In this document: positions 43,356-52,808 of the stretch, one piece after another | How the letters are laid out: the number at the start of each line of letters is the position of its first letter | Position numbering within the stretch: position 1 is the stretch's first letter | Origin: an uncultured Bacteroidota bacterium | GTDB lineage: Bacteria; Bacteroidota; Bacteroidia; Chitinophagales; Chitinophagaceae | Length of the DNA: 64,000 nucleotides | Reading direction: 5' to 3' | Assembly: GCA_903882805.1 (NCBI GenBank) | Contig: CAIRYK010000042.1 | Location: 124,001 to 188,000, forward strand | The notes under the pieces: generated by a model | Database searches by the model: none | What the model was told of the DNA's origin: nothing | What the model saw: only the letters and a program-made list of their open reading frames with translations | Translations under genes and position numbers: made by a program

Positions 43356-46300
43356 TTATCTCAGCAATGTTACATTGCCTTTATAATGCTCTATCTGGCC
43401 ATCTTTGAATTTCACATCTATTACATAGATATAAACGCCGGCAGGTTGTGGAGTATTATTCAGACTACCATCCCATCCTTGTCCATCAATAGCATTTGCT
43501 TCATAAATCAATTGTCCCCAACGATTGTAAATATTCATGGTAAAGCTGGTCAAACCTCTTGACAACAACTGACGAGGGAAGAAGAAGTCGTTTACTCCAT
43601 CGCCGTTTGGTGTAAATATGTTTGGCATGCTCAGGTAGCAATCGTTTGCTACCCACACCGTATCAGCGTTTGTGCAACCGTCTACATTTACAACTGCGCT
43701 ATAATAACCTGGTTTTGTAACCACGATACCTGGTGTAGCTTCTCCTGTGCTCCATTTCCATCTTGCTGCCGGATTGCCCGAGTTACGATCGTCGTTTATT
43801 CTTATTGGCTCGCCGCCGGGGCACATCGCTTTGTCTTCGCCCAAATAAATATCAGGAACAGGAATTACATGTATTTTCTTTGTAGCCGTCAATTGAGGGC
43901 AGGCCCTGTACAACACATTAGCTGTGATAGTGAGCGAACCTGTATTATCGAAAGCATGAAGCACAGGATTTACGTTCTTAATACCATTGCCATCGCCAAA
44001 ATCCCAGTTTATTTCAGTTTTACCTATGGTAGTAAATAACCCGCTAAATGTAACCTCCTGACCGCGGCAAAGAACCGTATCAGTTGCAGCTATCTTAATA
44101 GGGCTTATCGAATCCACTGTTATTTGTCCGTACGCAGTATCATAACATGGCACGCTATTGCCCGCTATCAGCATTATTTTGTAAGTGCCTACACGTGCAT
44201 ATGTGTGCGTAGTATTGAAAGAATTATCAAAGGCGCCATCGCCAAAATACCATTGGAATGTTGGGCTGGTGCCGGTAGATGTATCTGTAAACGTTACTGG
44301 TGATCCCTGACAAACATATGGATATGGAGCGATAGTAAAGCCAGCGTCAATAAAGTTGTTCAGCACAACAGGCTGGGTCAGCGTATCCACGCACTTTCCA
44401 TTAGTTATGGTAAGATTCACATTATAGGTCATACCCTTAGTATTGATATAAACATGTTTCGGATTTGTTGCCGTATCTGTTGTTCCATCGCCAAAGGTCC
44501 ATTTGAAAGTTAGTTCAGAAAGTGGTGTAGAGTTATTAATAAACTGTACCGTATCTCCGGCGCAACCTTCTTTAACATTGAAGCCAAAACCGGCATTTAT
44601 AGCAGGCGCTCTGAGACTTACTAATCCCAAAGTGTTTGTTGTGCAAACTGCAGCAGTATGCACATAGAAACGGTCGTAATCGCCTTCGCACAAGCCGGTT
44701 ATTTTCATTATACTATCTGGCGCTATAAACCCTGTTGCTGTTTTAGGTACGCCGCCAAACAAATACTCAAGCGTATCCAACTGACCGGGATTTAAACCAT
44801 AGAGTGTAATTTCCCCATCGCAGTAACCACATTTTGTTGGAGCAACATAAGACAGCGTCCTTAAATTAAACGGAGGATTTACCAGATTCAACGGCCCAAC
44901 AGGTCGAGACATACAGAATCCTTGTTTAACCCTGATGTTATCATACACCCCGGCATACAACCCTCGCAGAGTGTCTGTACCGTCCGGTTCGACGACAAAT
45001 CCAACGCCTGGCTGAAACACGGTGTTGTAGTCAAAAAATGCAGTATCTACGTCTCCTGGCGTCAACCGACTCAATATGATTTTACCATCATTGGCTCCAC
45101 ACTGTGTTGGATTAGTAAATATGGCAGGCGATACAATAAGTGGAGTGTCTATAGTAAACGGATATACCACACCGCACTGGTTTGACACATCGGTATATAT
45201 AGTGATCCAATATCTTCCCGGAGGCAAACTATCAATAAACGCAGTAGTATCTACAAACGACTGAATAGTGTCTCCAATCACATCATTCACTTTTATACGC
45301 CACGGCTTACCTGTTCCGCCGGGAATGATATAAAAAGCAGATTTACGTGTACATGTTGCAGGAGATATTACGGAGTCCCTTACTGTAGGCACGGGGAAGA
45401 TAGTAACCGTAAATGCCAGCGTATTTGTACCTGTTATGGGGCAGTTGTCGTCGGTAAAATTGATATAAAAGGTATAGTCGCCAGGAGCAACAACGCCTGT
45501 AGTGGTAATCCACGTAAAATGTGCATGCGGGTGGCTTGTATTGTTACTGTCTACTGTGAACACAGCGCCCGGAGGTAAGCCCGTAGCAGTTACCGTAATA
45601 TGGTTTGATGTGTCTGGTTCTGTTGGGTTGAAGTGCAACGTAAATGATCCGCTATTACCGCACGCCACAAAGTGGTGGGAGTCAAGCGTATCGCCCGAAC
45701 CAGCAAACGAGTCAATATCCCCTGTAGGAGAAGTGTTTACGCAATCAATGATATTAAAACTCATTTCGCGCTGCATAGACCCCATAAAGGTATCATGTCT
45801 GAATTCGCGTATGTTGTATACAACTACCGCACGCTGCAAGGCAGTCGGATAAAAACAGATTTGGCCGGTAAACTGATTGAACGAAAAACCCGATGGAGTG
45901 CCGTCGCGCACTACCAGCGGCGTAGCTGCAGAAACTGCCTGTACAAAAGGAGTAGTCCATGCTGTACCTCTGTAAGTTACAGATCCGCCCACGGTACAAC
46001 CAGTACCGCCAGATCCGCTTGTTGCTGCTGTCAGGTAAAACATCAAGCTGTCGCCGCTGGGGTTGGTGCGGCTTGTATCATAAATATCTACCGCGCCTGG
46101 ATTGTAACAGTCCTCATCGTTGATGCAAAAGAATGGCGTAGGCACAACTGTAAGCACTGGGCTTGAGTTGGGGTGATAAAAGTTATCGAGCGTATCTATA
46201 AGCTGCATTGTAGTTCCGCCTAGTATATTGGTAAGCGCTGCCGCTCTACCGGCTGCAGAACCACCGCCGTTGCCGCCTGTATAAATTAAACGCCAGTTGT

Positions 46301-46709
46301 GCGCCGGACCAGAAAACGTATACGTATTCTTGTACGTAAACCTTTTAATACCCGGAATAGTATAGGCGGGGTTGGTACATTGTGTTAATGATGAGTCGCG
46401 GGGGCATACAGGAGTGATTTCTTTACCTGTGGTAGGCGCTATAATATTCAAATCTACCGACCCAACGGATGTAGACCCGTTATAGATACAAACGTGTGGA
46501 CGGGACGTAGGCAATGTAGAGAATGCCCCTGCGCTACTCGGTCCACAATCTCCGTAGAGATTTACCGTAATTTCGTACGTATTGCCGGAAATCCACTTAT
46601 AATACAGGTCGGCGCCTACTATGTGCGATGCACGAGCCCCTATGCCCATCAACACAATGACGCCTGTTAACAACAGGCAACGCAATAACAAGAGTACATT
46701 TCTTTTCAT
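43356..46709 (-). CDS. Giant secreted PKD protein, paralogue 3
   Basis: 1117 residues from the ATG at 46707-46709; a longer frame starts at 46877, but its first 56 residues precede the signal peptide and lie in promoter DNA. Signal peptide ends near ARA|SHIVG. Order as in paralogue 2: N-terminal domain (YYKWISGNTYEIT), two copies of the Cys-rich unit (TQCGANDGKIIL, TKCGYCDGEITLYGL), three PKD domains (FKWTFGDGTTD, FQWYFGDGAFD, INWDFGDGNGI) and the gliding-type C-terminal domain (IFTPNGDGVNDFFFPR, ending GNVTLLR). Very close to paralogue 2 along its whole length, so a recent duplication. Likely T9SS-secreted and bound to the surface. Confidence 0.92.
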   Translation of the reverse strand: MKRNVLLLLRCLLLTGVIVLMGIGARASHIVGADLYYKWISGNTYEITVNLYGDCGPSSAGAFSTLPTSRPHVCIYNGSTSVGSVDLNIIAPTTGKEITPVCPRDSSLTQCTNPAYTIPGIKRFTYKNTYTFSGPAHNWRLIYTGGNGGGSAAGRAAALTNILGGTTMQLIDTLDNFYHPNSSPVLTVVPTPFFCINDEDCYNPGAVDIYDTSRTNPSGDSLMFYLTAATSGSGGTGCTVGGSVTYRGTAWTTPFVQAVSAATPLVVRDGTPSGFSFNQFTGQICFYPTALQRAVVVYNIREFRHDTFMGSMQREMSFNIIDCVNTSPTGDIDSFAGSGDTLDSHHFVACGNSGSFTLHFNPTEPDTSNHITVTATGLPPGAVFTVDSNNTSHPHAHFTWITTTGVVAPGDYTFYINFTDDNCPITGTNTLAFTVTIFPVPTVRDSVISPATCTRKSAFYIIPGGTGKPWRIKVNDVIGDTIQSFVDTTAFIDSLPPGRYWITIYTDVSNQCGVVYPFTIDTPLIVSPAIFTNPTQCGANDGKIILSRLTPGDVDTAFFDYNTVFQPGVGFVVEPDGTDTLRGLYAGVYDNIRVKQGFCMSRPVGPLNLVNPPFNLRTLSYVAPTKCGYCDGEITLYGLNPGQLDTLEYLFGGVPKTATGFIAPDSIMKITGLCEGDYDRFYVHTAAVCTTNTLGLVSLRAPAINAGFGFNVKEGCAGDTVQFINNSTPLSELTFKWTFGDGTTDTATNPKHVYINTKGMTYNVNLTITNGKCVDTLTQPVVLNNFIDAGFTIAPYPYVCQGSPVTFTDTSTGTSPTFQWYFGDGAFDNSFNTTHTYARVGTYKIMLIAGNSVPCYDTAYGQITVDSISPIKIAATDTVLCRGQEVTFSGLFTTIGKTEINWDFGDGNGIKNVNPVLHAFDNTGSLTITANVLYRACPQLTATKKIHVIPVPDIYLGEDKAMCPGGEPIRINDDRNSGNPAARWKWSTGEATPGIVVTKPGYYSAVVNVDGCTNADTVWVANDCYLSMPNIFTPNGDGVNDFFFPRQLLSRGLTSFTMNIYNRWGQLIYEANAIDGQGWDGSLNNTPQPAGVYIYVIDVKFKDGQIEHYKGNVTLLR

Positions 46710-47167
46710 ACAGATATACGATAAAAAATAATTATAGGAATTAGTTACAAACATTTCAACCAAACACAAAAGTTTTGTCTGCAAGGCGATAACACCCTCA
46801 AACTCAGTCAAAGAGTAAAAATAGTCATTCCTTGGTAAAAAAGAAATAAATAAGCCGTAAATCCAATAAATATTCAAAAAATATCAGCGAATCTTTACAA
46901 AATATGCCCAAATCCGGAAGCGGAGATTACGATCCTTCCTGATCTTCGTTAAGCTGAAACCTAACTGCGACATCTGGATACAAACTACTGTAATATACCG
47001 GCTTTTAGTTATTTTGCTTCACTAGAAAATCACTGCCTAAGAAAACTATAATTACATTTTTCGCAATTTAATTAGATTCAGACCAAAACCTTTCTATATT
47101 CACACGCTCAAAACAGTTATAATTTAGTGTACAGGCATGTAGCTTATATGTTTTTCTTGCTTTACTA
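46710..47167. other. Divergent intergenic stretch, no gene found
   Basis: 458 bp between paralogue 3 (-) and the sensor kinase locus (+); it should hold promoters of both. It is AT-rich without a clear consensus box. At its right end a hydrophobic frame (LYVFLALLMVAC, lipobox-like) is open from 47121 into the kinase gene but has no usable start codon; see the finding on frame breaks. Confidence 0.6.
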
Positions 47168-47905
47168 ATGGTTGCATGCAAGCGACAAGGGCTTGTTGCA
47201 CCCAAGGGGTCTGCTCACCTTGATTGTATCCTTATCGTGGCCGAGCGAACTTTCGACTCAGGCCACAAAGACAAAGCCGTTAGCTTAGCAGCTACTGTAC
47301 ACAACAACTTACCAGATAAAACTGTCGCCGACGACATTAATTATTTTGCTTTCTGTACTGGAATTTTCAGAAGAGATCCACCCGACTACGACAAACTGCT
47401 CTTGTACGCCGATAGCTTAATTACTGTAATAGAGAAAAACAAGCTTTCTACTGTTATAGCTGACAGGTACATTATGGGGCTTAACCGTAAGGCCGATGCT
47501 CTTTTTGCAAAGGGGCAATATACAGATGCATACGGCTACTACTACAAAGCGAAAAAAAACGCTAAAGAAAATGGAGATTCGTGCTCATTGAGCAATTACA
47601 GCCATAGTTTGGGAATGGCGCTATACAAACAGCAAAAATATATTGATGCCGCGAAGCGGTTCATGGAATCTTATTCTGAATCCGCCGGGTGTCCCGACGA
47701 CTTCACGAGATTCTACCACCGTCAGGAACTTTTTGACAATATTGGCCTTTCTTATACCCATTCCCACCAATACGATAGCGCTATGGTATATTATCAGAAA
47801 GCGCTGGCGCTGATTAATGAAAACAAAAAAAATACGACAAAAATGAAAAGTACTTTATTTCGGCTACTGCTGTCATTATCGGCAATATGGCCGACGTTTA
47901 TATAG
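47168..47905 (+). CDS. TPR sensor part of a split histidine kinase
   Basis: 245 residues as read. It starts with MVACKRQG, the cleavage end of a lipoprotein signal whose front half is missing from this frame, then TPR-like helices (ADALFAKGQYTDAYGYYYKA, LGMALYKQQKYIDAAKRF, YDSAMVYYQKALALIN). After codon 219, at an A8 run, the frame leaves the TPR pattern and soon ends; the -1 frame continues the TPR perfectly (YDKNEKYFISATAVIIGN, then MADVYIAV) into the kinase gene. The natural product is therefore one protein of about 680 residues. The break is a sequencing error, a real mutation or a ribosomal frameshift. Confidence 0.7.
   Translation: MVACKRQGLVAPKGSAHLDCILIVAERTFDSGHKDKAVSLAATVHNNLPDKTVADDINYFAFCTGIFRRDPPDYDKLLLYADSLITVIEKNKLSTVIADRYIMGLNRKADALFAKGQYTDAYGYYYKAKKNAKENGDSCSLSNYSHSLGMALYKQQKYIDAAKRFMESYSESAGCPDDFTRFYHRQELFDNIGLSYTHSHQYDSAMVYYQKALALINENKKNTTKMKSTLFRLLLSLSAIWPTFI
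47825..47833 (+). other. A8 run: frame break or -1 slippery site
   Basis: Eight A followed by T. In the upstream frame the codons are AAC AAA AAA AAT, so A AAA AAT (47827-47833) fits the X XXY YYZ slippery pattern. Slipping back by one base restores the TPR reading frame of the kinase. I see no obvious pseudoknot behind it. Confidence 0.6.
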
Positions 47906-49206
47906 CGGTCAAAAATCCGGACACCGCTATTGCACTTCTAAAACAAAGCAAAAACATAAACCTGCAAAAAGGCTATGTAAACTCTGATGCGCTAACAGAC
48001 CACATAAAGTTAGCAAACATATATTTTAATATTGGCCACACAGCAGAATTAAAGCAAACGCTTGAGCTGATTAAAGCTGAACTGGACACTATACCCGATA
48101 ACATTGCGCGGCTTAATTGGCAACAGCTTATGTGGCGACTATACGATACAGAAAAAGATTCTGTACGCGCATACAGACATCTATGCGCTTACGAAAAACT
48201 CAGAGACTCTATGCGGGTGCATAATACCGCATTGATGGCTACCGATTTAGACGGAAGAATTCATAGCATGGAACGACAATACCCAATTGCGTTGCTCAAT
48301 AAAAACAGTAAAACGGCTAAAATATACTTGTTAATTGCTGTACTTATCACAATCATGACGTTGGTGATTGTTTTGCTTATTTGGCGCAATGCCCGCAGAG
48401 ACAGAAAGAACTTAATTACTCTCACCAAATTGAACAAACAAATTACCAACCAAAAAGAACAGCTGATAGCCGCGCTCAACGAACTGGAAATAAAAGATAA
48501 AGATAAAACCCGTATCCTAAGATCTGTAGCGCACGATGTGATGAATCCTATTGCAGCCATTATGGCTTTAACAGATATACTAAGAATGGACCTAGATAAA
48601 GTTACAGAAGAAAACGACAATATACTTAATCTTATCAAAGAGGCTTGCGCGAACTCACTATCGCTAAGTAAGGAAATACTAGAAGCCGCTGTAAAAATTG
48701 ACAAAGCTAAATTGGTTAAAGACAATGTGAACATCATTCAGCTCGTAGCCAATTGTGTTGATTTACTTAGGCAAACAGCAGCGTCGAAAAAGCAACGAAT
48801 CATTCTAAAAACAAATATCAGCGAGTTAATATTGAAGGTTAATAAGGAACAAATATGGAGGATACTCAACAATCTAATTGCTAATGCCATAAAATTCAGC
48901 TATCCCGAATCTGATATATTTGTAAACATTACTACCATCAATAATGTTGTGAGAATTTCTGTGCAAGATCATGGCATAGGCATCCCCGATAAAAATAAAG
49001 GACTGGTGTTCGATATGTTTACAGAGGCAAAAAATACAGGCACTGCCGGAGAAACCCCTCATGGACTGGGATTATCAATATCGCTGCAAATTGCAAAAGC
49101 ACATAATGGAAATATATGGCTGGAAAGTGAACAAGAAAAGGGAACGACTTTTTATCTTGATTTGCCACTATATGAAACTAGCGTCGCTGACGTGCAAAGA
49201 GCTTAA
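47887..49206 (+). CDS. Sensor histidine kinase, kinase part
   Basis: 439 residues as an open frame, but the Met at 47887 lies inside a TPR helix, so this is the second half of the gene that begins before 47168. Order: TPR remainder (about 1-120), membrane helix (about 146-165), coiled coil, dimerisation domain with the phospho-His in RSVAHDVMNPIAA (His216), and ATPase domain with NNLIANAIKFS, VQDHGIGIPDKNKG and GLGLSIS. Membrane-bound sensor with TPRs on the outer side. The response regulator gene lies 228 bp downstream. Confidence 0.88.
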   Translation: MADVYIAVKNPDTAIALLKQSKNINLQKGYVNSDALTDHIKLANIYFNIGHTAELKQTLELIKAELDTIPDNIARLNWQQLMWRLYDTEKDSVRAYRHLCAYEKLRDSMRVHNTALMATDLDGRIHSMERQYPIALLNKNSKTAKIYLLIAVLITIMTLVIVLLIWRNARRDRKNLITLTKLNKQITNQKEQLIAALNELEIKDKDKTRILRSVAHDVMNPIAAIMALTDILRMDLDKVTEENDNILNLIKEACANSLSLSKEILEAAVKIDKAKLVKDNVNIIQLVANCVDLLRQTAASKKQRIILKTNISELILKVNKEQIWRILNNLIANAIKFSYPESDIFVNITTINNVVRISVQDHGIGIPDKNKGLVFDMFTEAKNTGTAGETPHGLGLSISLQIAKAHNGNIWLESEQEKGTTFYLDLPLYETSVADVQRA

Positions 49207-49434
49207 AAAACCGGAAATAAATAACACATTTCTTCATATTATCGACAAAATAGTAGATTTCATTGTTATTTGATGGTTAAAAATAGCAACAATCCCTTAC
49301 CAAAGACCCATATTAGCGATTCCAAAATACATAAGCATCTTTTTTTAGATTTTTTAGCAGATATTTGCCAAACAGCATATAATTTTATACATTATTTGCA
49401 GGAATTGGTAGAAACCTCTATTTTAAAAAACCAC

Positions 49435-49836
49435 ATGCCCAATATACTAGTTATAGAAGATGACGATATTATGCTCAAGGCTATACGAAACATTCTTAAT
49501 AAGGATGGGTTCAATGTAGTGACTGCGCAAAATGGCAAAGAGGCTTTTGAGATGCTGGATACCGCAACTTACGACATAGTGCTTACCGACCTGATGATGC
49601 CTTATGCCAACGGTCTGGAGGTTGTGAGCCGAATACGAAACGACAACGACAAAAGAGGGGTTGGCATTATTGTTGTTTCGTCGGTAGGTAATGAAGAAAC
49701 CATAACTGAAGCTTTTAGACTTGGCGCAGACGATTACCTAAAAAAACCAATTATGGCTGGCGAATTACTTACGCGCATACGCAAACTACTGGCCAACAAA
49801 AACAGTAAGACACAGTTTGTAACCAAAAAAAAATAG
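49435..49836 (+). CDS. Single-domain response regulator
   Basis: 133 residues from the ATG at 49435; a frame from 49270 adds 55 residues that do not belong to the fold. A receiver domain only: acidic pocket IEDDD (residues 6-10), phospho-acceptor Asp52 in VLTDLMMP, the switch residue Ser in IVVSSVG and Lys in YLKKPI. There is no output domain, so it must act by protein contact, CheY-like. Between the kinase and the helical-repeat protein, it probably carries the signal to one of the envelope proteins downstream. Confidence 0.9.
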   Translation: MPNILVIEDDDIMLKAIRNILNKDGFNVVTAQNGKEAFEMLDTATYDIVLTDLMMPYANGLEVVSRIRNDNDKRGVGIIVVSSVGNEETITEAFRLGADDYLKKPIMAGELLTRIRKLLANKNSKTQFVTKKK

Positions 49837-49846
49837 GAATTAATTC

Positions 49847-51001
49847 ATGTGGAGTGACCTTGTAGATTTACTATTATCGGCTTACGAACAATATAGCTTA
49901 CTCCCGCTTTTTATTGAAATTGCGCTTGCATTTATTGTAATTGCAATAATTGCTACAATTACAGCCTACACGTCCATATTGGTGCGCCGATACAGAGCAT
50001 ATGTACATCAAAAAAGAGTAGCCTACCTAAGTCCAAAAATTGAAGACCTTATTACAGAACAGGTATTGCTCAACGAAAATATGGACAAAGACCTACCCAT
50101 AGAATCGATTGAGTTTGACAAAGACGCGCTAAACAATAAAATATACAAAAAAGAAGAAGTAAGACAAATACTCATTGACACGCTGATTCGCTACCGGAAA
50201 AATTTTCGCGGCGAGGTGGGTGAATTGTTACGCAAACTTTATGTAGATATGAATCTGCAGGAAGATTCGTACAAAAAAATGAAATCGCGCAAATGGGAAC
50301 AAAAAATACGCGCACTGTCTGAACTGACGCAGATGGACATTGCCATTGCCGACGTTACCTTGCTTCCGCTCACCAACAGCCGAAATTCTACACTACGAGC
50401 TGCAGCCCGTAATGCATACATACAGCTAAGTAAAAACGAGCCTTTCAAGTTTTTTGATATCGCCACCGAACCAATTTTGCCCTGGGACCAGCTAGAAATG
50501 TTTAAAATTATTACTTCGAGCAAAGATATAGCCATACCAAACTTCGCTCGTTATGTTAGCTATTCGTCTAATAAAAGTATAGTGTCTTTTTGCCTGAAAC
50601 TAATTGCACACTACGACCAACAAAGCGCCATACCGGCAGTAACCAACTTGCTTGAAACAAAAGATCACTACTTCAGAGCTAATGCTATTAACTGTCTGGG
50701 TAAACTATCGGCAGAATCAATAGAGCATAAATTGGCTTTTATGTACAATAGTCAGCCAATTATTTGTCAGGTAGAAATACTGCGGGCAATGGGCGCTATT
50801 GCTTCCGGAAAGCACCTCGATTTTCTAAAAAGCGAATTTTTATATTCTTTCAATTTCGAAATTCAGATGGCTGCAGCAAGGGCTATCATTTCCCACAATA
50901 CGCAGGCGTCGAGAGCGATGCTCAATGAATTGATGGAAACAACCGATGAGGGAACTAAACTTATTATTAAACACTGCCAAAATCCACTTATTAAGTACTA
51001 A
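49847..51001 (+). CDS. Membrane-anchored HEAT-like repeat protein
   Basis: 384 residues. One membrane helix near the N-terminus (about 21-45), then a basic stretch and a mostly helical part with pairs of helices typical of HEAT/armadillo-like repeats (SKDIAIPNFARYVSYSSNK, then DQQSAIPAVTNLLETKDHYF and ANAINCLGKLSAES). Probably a scaffold on the cytoplasmic face of the inner membrane. It starts 10 bp after the response regulator, so the two are co-expressed, and precedes the glycosyltransferase gene. I do not recognise a named family. Confidence 0.8.
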   Translation: MWSDLVDLLLSAYEQYSLLPLFIEIALAFIVIAIIATITAYTSILVRRYRAYVHQKRVAYLSPKIEDLITEQVLLNENMDKDLPIESIEFDKDALNNKIYKKEEVRQILIDTLIRYRKNFRGEVGELLRKLYVDMNLQEDSYKKMKSRKWEQKIRALSELTQMDIAIADVTLLPLTNSRNSTLRAAARNAYIQLSKNEPFKFFDIATEPILPWDQLEMFKIITSSKDIAIPNFARYVSYSSNKSIVSFCLKLIAHYDQQSAIPAVTNLLETKDHYFRANAINCLGKLSAESIEHKLAFMYNSQPIICQVEILRAMGAIASGKHLDFLKSEFLYSFNFEIQMAAARAIISHNTQASRAMLNELMETTDEGTKLIIKHCQNPLIKY

Positions 51002-51045
51002 TACAGAAAAAATAAACGATATAACTACCATCAATTACAACCCAT

Positions 51046-51078
51046 TTTGTTATTTAGCTGGTACTTTCGCTACATTTG
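51046..51078 (+). promoter_or_regulatory. Promoter of the glycosyltransferase and TPR-barrel genes
   Basis: TTTG at 51046-51049, a 21-bp spacer, and TACATTTG at 51071-51078, a good Bacteroidota promoter. The transcript would start near 51085 and have a leader of about 170 bases before the ATG at 51255. Confidence 0.6.
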
Positions 51079-51254
51079 CATAGCAACATATGATTTTTTT
51101 ATCAATTAACAACAAGTCATCACCACTAAACAGGAGTTGATAACCTTTGTAAGAAGAAAAAACACCAGATAGATTACCTTCAGCGCAGAAATGAATATTT
51201 AAGTGTTTGTGATTATTAATTGAAGCGGCGATAACTCAACTGAATGAAACTAAG

Positions 51255-52784
51255 ATGAAAGTAATTACCGATTTTTTTACCAGAGGCAATTTTTTTGAAA
51301 CTATAGGTATCTTCTACCAGTATGTCGTATTTATATACGGAACATCGCTGTTGATGATATATGGTGTTCTGGCAATTATGTCGCTTACCTCCATCATCAG
51401 ATACATGAAAAAAAATGCATCTGTTGATTACAATATTATTGTGGAATCCCCCCTCGCTCCTGGAATATCTGTTATAGCGCCGGCGTTCAATGAGGGCGTT
51501 ACTATCATTTCCAATGTCCGATCGCTGCTTACATTCAACTATCCAAAATTTGAAGTAATCATTATTAATGATGGTAGTACCGATGATACCCTTGAAAAAT
51601 TAATTACTGAGTTTGAAATGGTGGAAGTTGAGTATGCCTATCGCGAAAAACTAAACTGCAAACCTGTAAAGAGAATTTTCAGATCTACTAACCCTGCGTA
51701 TGACAAGCTATCGGTAGTAGACAAAGTAAACGGAAAAAGTAAGGCCGACGCATCGAACGCGGGTATCAATATCTCGGCGTTCGATTATTACTTGTGTACG
51801 GACGTGGATTGTATCTTGGATAAAGACACGCTTATAAAGCTGATTAAACCCTTTATGGACGAGGAAACCACCATTACAAAAGAGGTGAATGGCGATGTTC
51901 TTATTGAAGATGATTACAAGCGAGTTATAGCATCGGGCGCAACACTGCGCATGGTAAACTCGTGCGATGTAGATGAGGGCTTGCTCATTCGTGCACGCCC
52001 ACCACGCCGTTTTCTGCCACGTTTTCAGGAAATGGAATACATACGCGCCTACTGTCTTGGTAAAATGGGTTGGGATTTGATTAATGCAGTACCCAACGTA
52101 TCGGGAGGTTTAGGAATGTTTGACAAGGAAATATCTGTGAAAGCGGGTGGATATGATTCTCAATCATTTGGTGAAGACATGGACCTCATTACGCGCATGG
52201 GCGCCTACATGACAGACAATAATAAAAAATACTCTGTAAAGTACGTGCCGGTTACATTGTGCTGGACCGAAGGCCCTGCTACACTCAAGGTATTTGGCCG
52301 TCAGCGTAGCCGTTGGGCGCGCGGACTTGCTCAGATCATGAGTATACATCGCAAAATACTATTCAACCCGCGCTATGGCCGTATGGGTTTGATCGTGTTC
52401 CCATATCACTTTTTATATGAATTGTTGGCGCCTATCATTGAATTTTTAGGAATTCTTTTTTACATTTACCTCATATTAACAAACCAAATCAACTGGCCGT
52501 ACGCCATCATACTCATAATATTTGTATATACATACTCTGTTATGATTACCACACTGGCCTTGCTTTGGGATCAAATTACTTTTAAATACTATAAAACATG
52601 GGGCGAAACAATAGGATTATGCCTTATGGCTTTCATTGAGCCATTTGTTTACCATCCACTTATTGTGTTCTTTGCTCTTAAAGGATATTATAACTTTGTT
52701 ACCGGCCGTAAGCACGTTTGGGGCAATATGCAACGACAAGGCTTGGGGGCGCAAAAGAAAAAAACACCCGCAAAAGCTGGCTAA
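51255..52784 (+). CDS. Processive family 2 glycosyltransferase (PgaC/hyaluronan-synthase-like)
   Basis: 509 residues. Two N-terminal membrane helices (about 20-50), then the GT-A domain: PAFNEG (76-81), NDGSTDD (105-111), TDVDC (182-186, DxD-like), FGEDMDL (305-311, catalytic Asp) and QRSRW (350-354, the QxxRW motif of processive synthases). Two to four helices follow (about 378-475). Enzymes of this layout make and push out a polysaccharide chain such as poly-GlcNAc, hyaluronan or cellulose across the inner membrane. Its partner, 24 bp downstream, is a TPR/outer-membrane barrel protein. Confidence 0.92.
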   Translation: MKVITDFFTRGNFFETIGIFYQYVVFIYGTSLLMIYGVLAIMSLTSIIRYMKKNASVDYNIIVESPLAPGISVIAPAFNEGVTIISNVRSLLTFNYPKFEVIIINDGSTDDTLEKLITEFEMVEVEYAYREKLNCKPVKRIFRSTNPAYDKLSVVDKVNGKSKADASNAGINISAFDYYLCTDVDCILDKDTLIKLIKPFMDEETTITKEVNGDVLIEDDYKRVIASGATLRMVNSCDVDEGLLIRARPPRRFLPRFQEMEYIRAYCLGKMGWDLINAVPNVSGGLGMFDKEISVKAGGYDSQSFGEDMDLITRMGAYMTDNNKKYSVKYVPVTLCWTEGPATLKVFGRQRSRWARGLAQIMSIHRKILFNPRYGRMGLIVFPYHFLYELLAPIIEFLGILFYIYLILTNQINWPYAIILIIFVYTYSVMITTLALLWDQITFKYYKTWGETIGLCLMAFIEPFVYHPLIVFFALKGYYNFVTGRKHVWGNMQRQGLGAQKKKTPAKAG

Positions 52785-52808
52785 CTTAACAATTAAATAC
52801 AACTAAAA

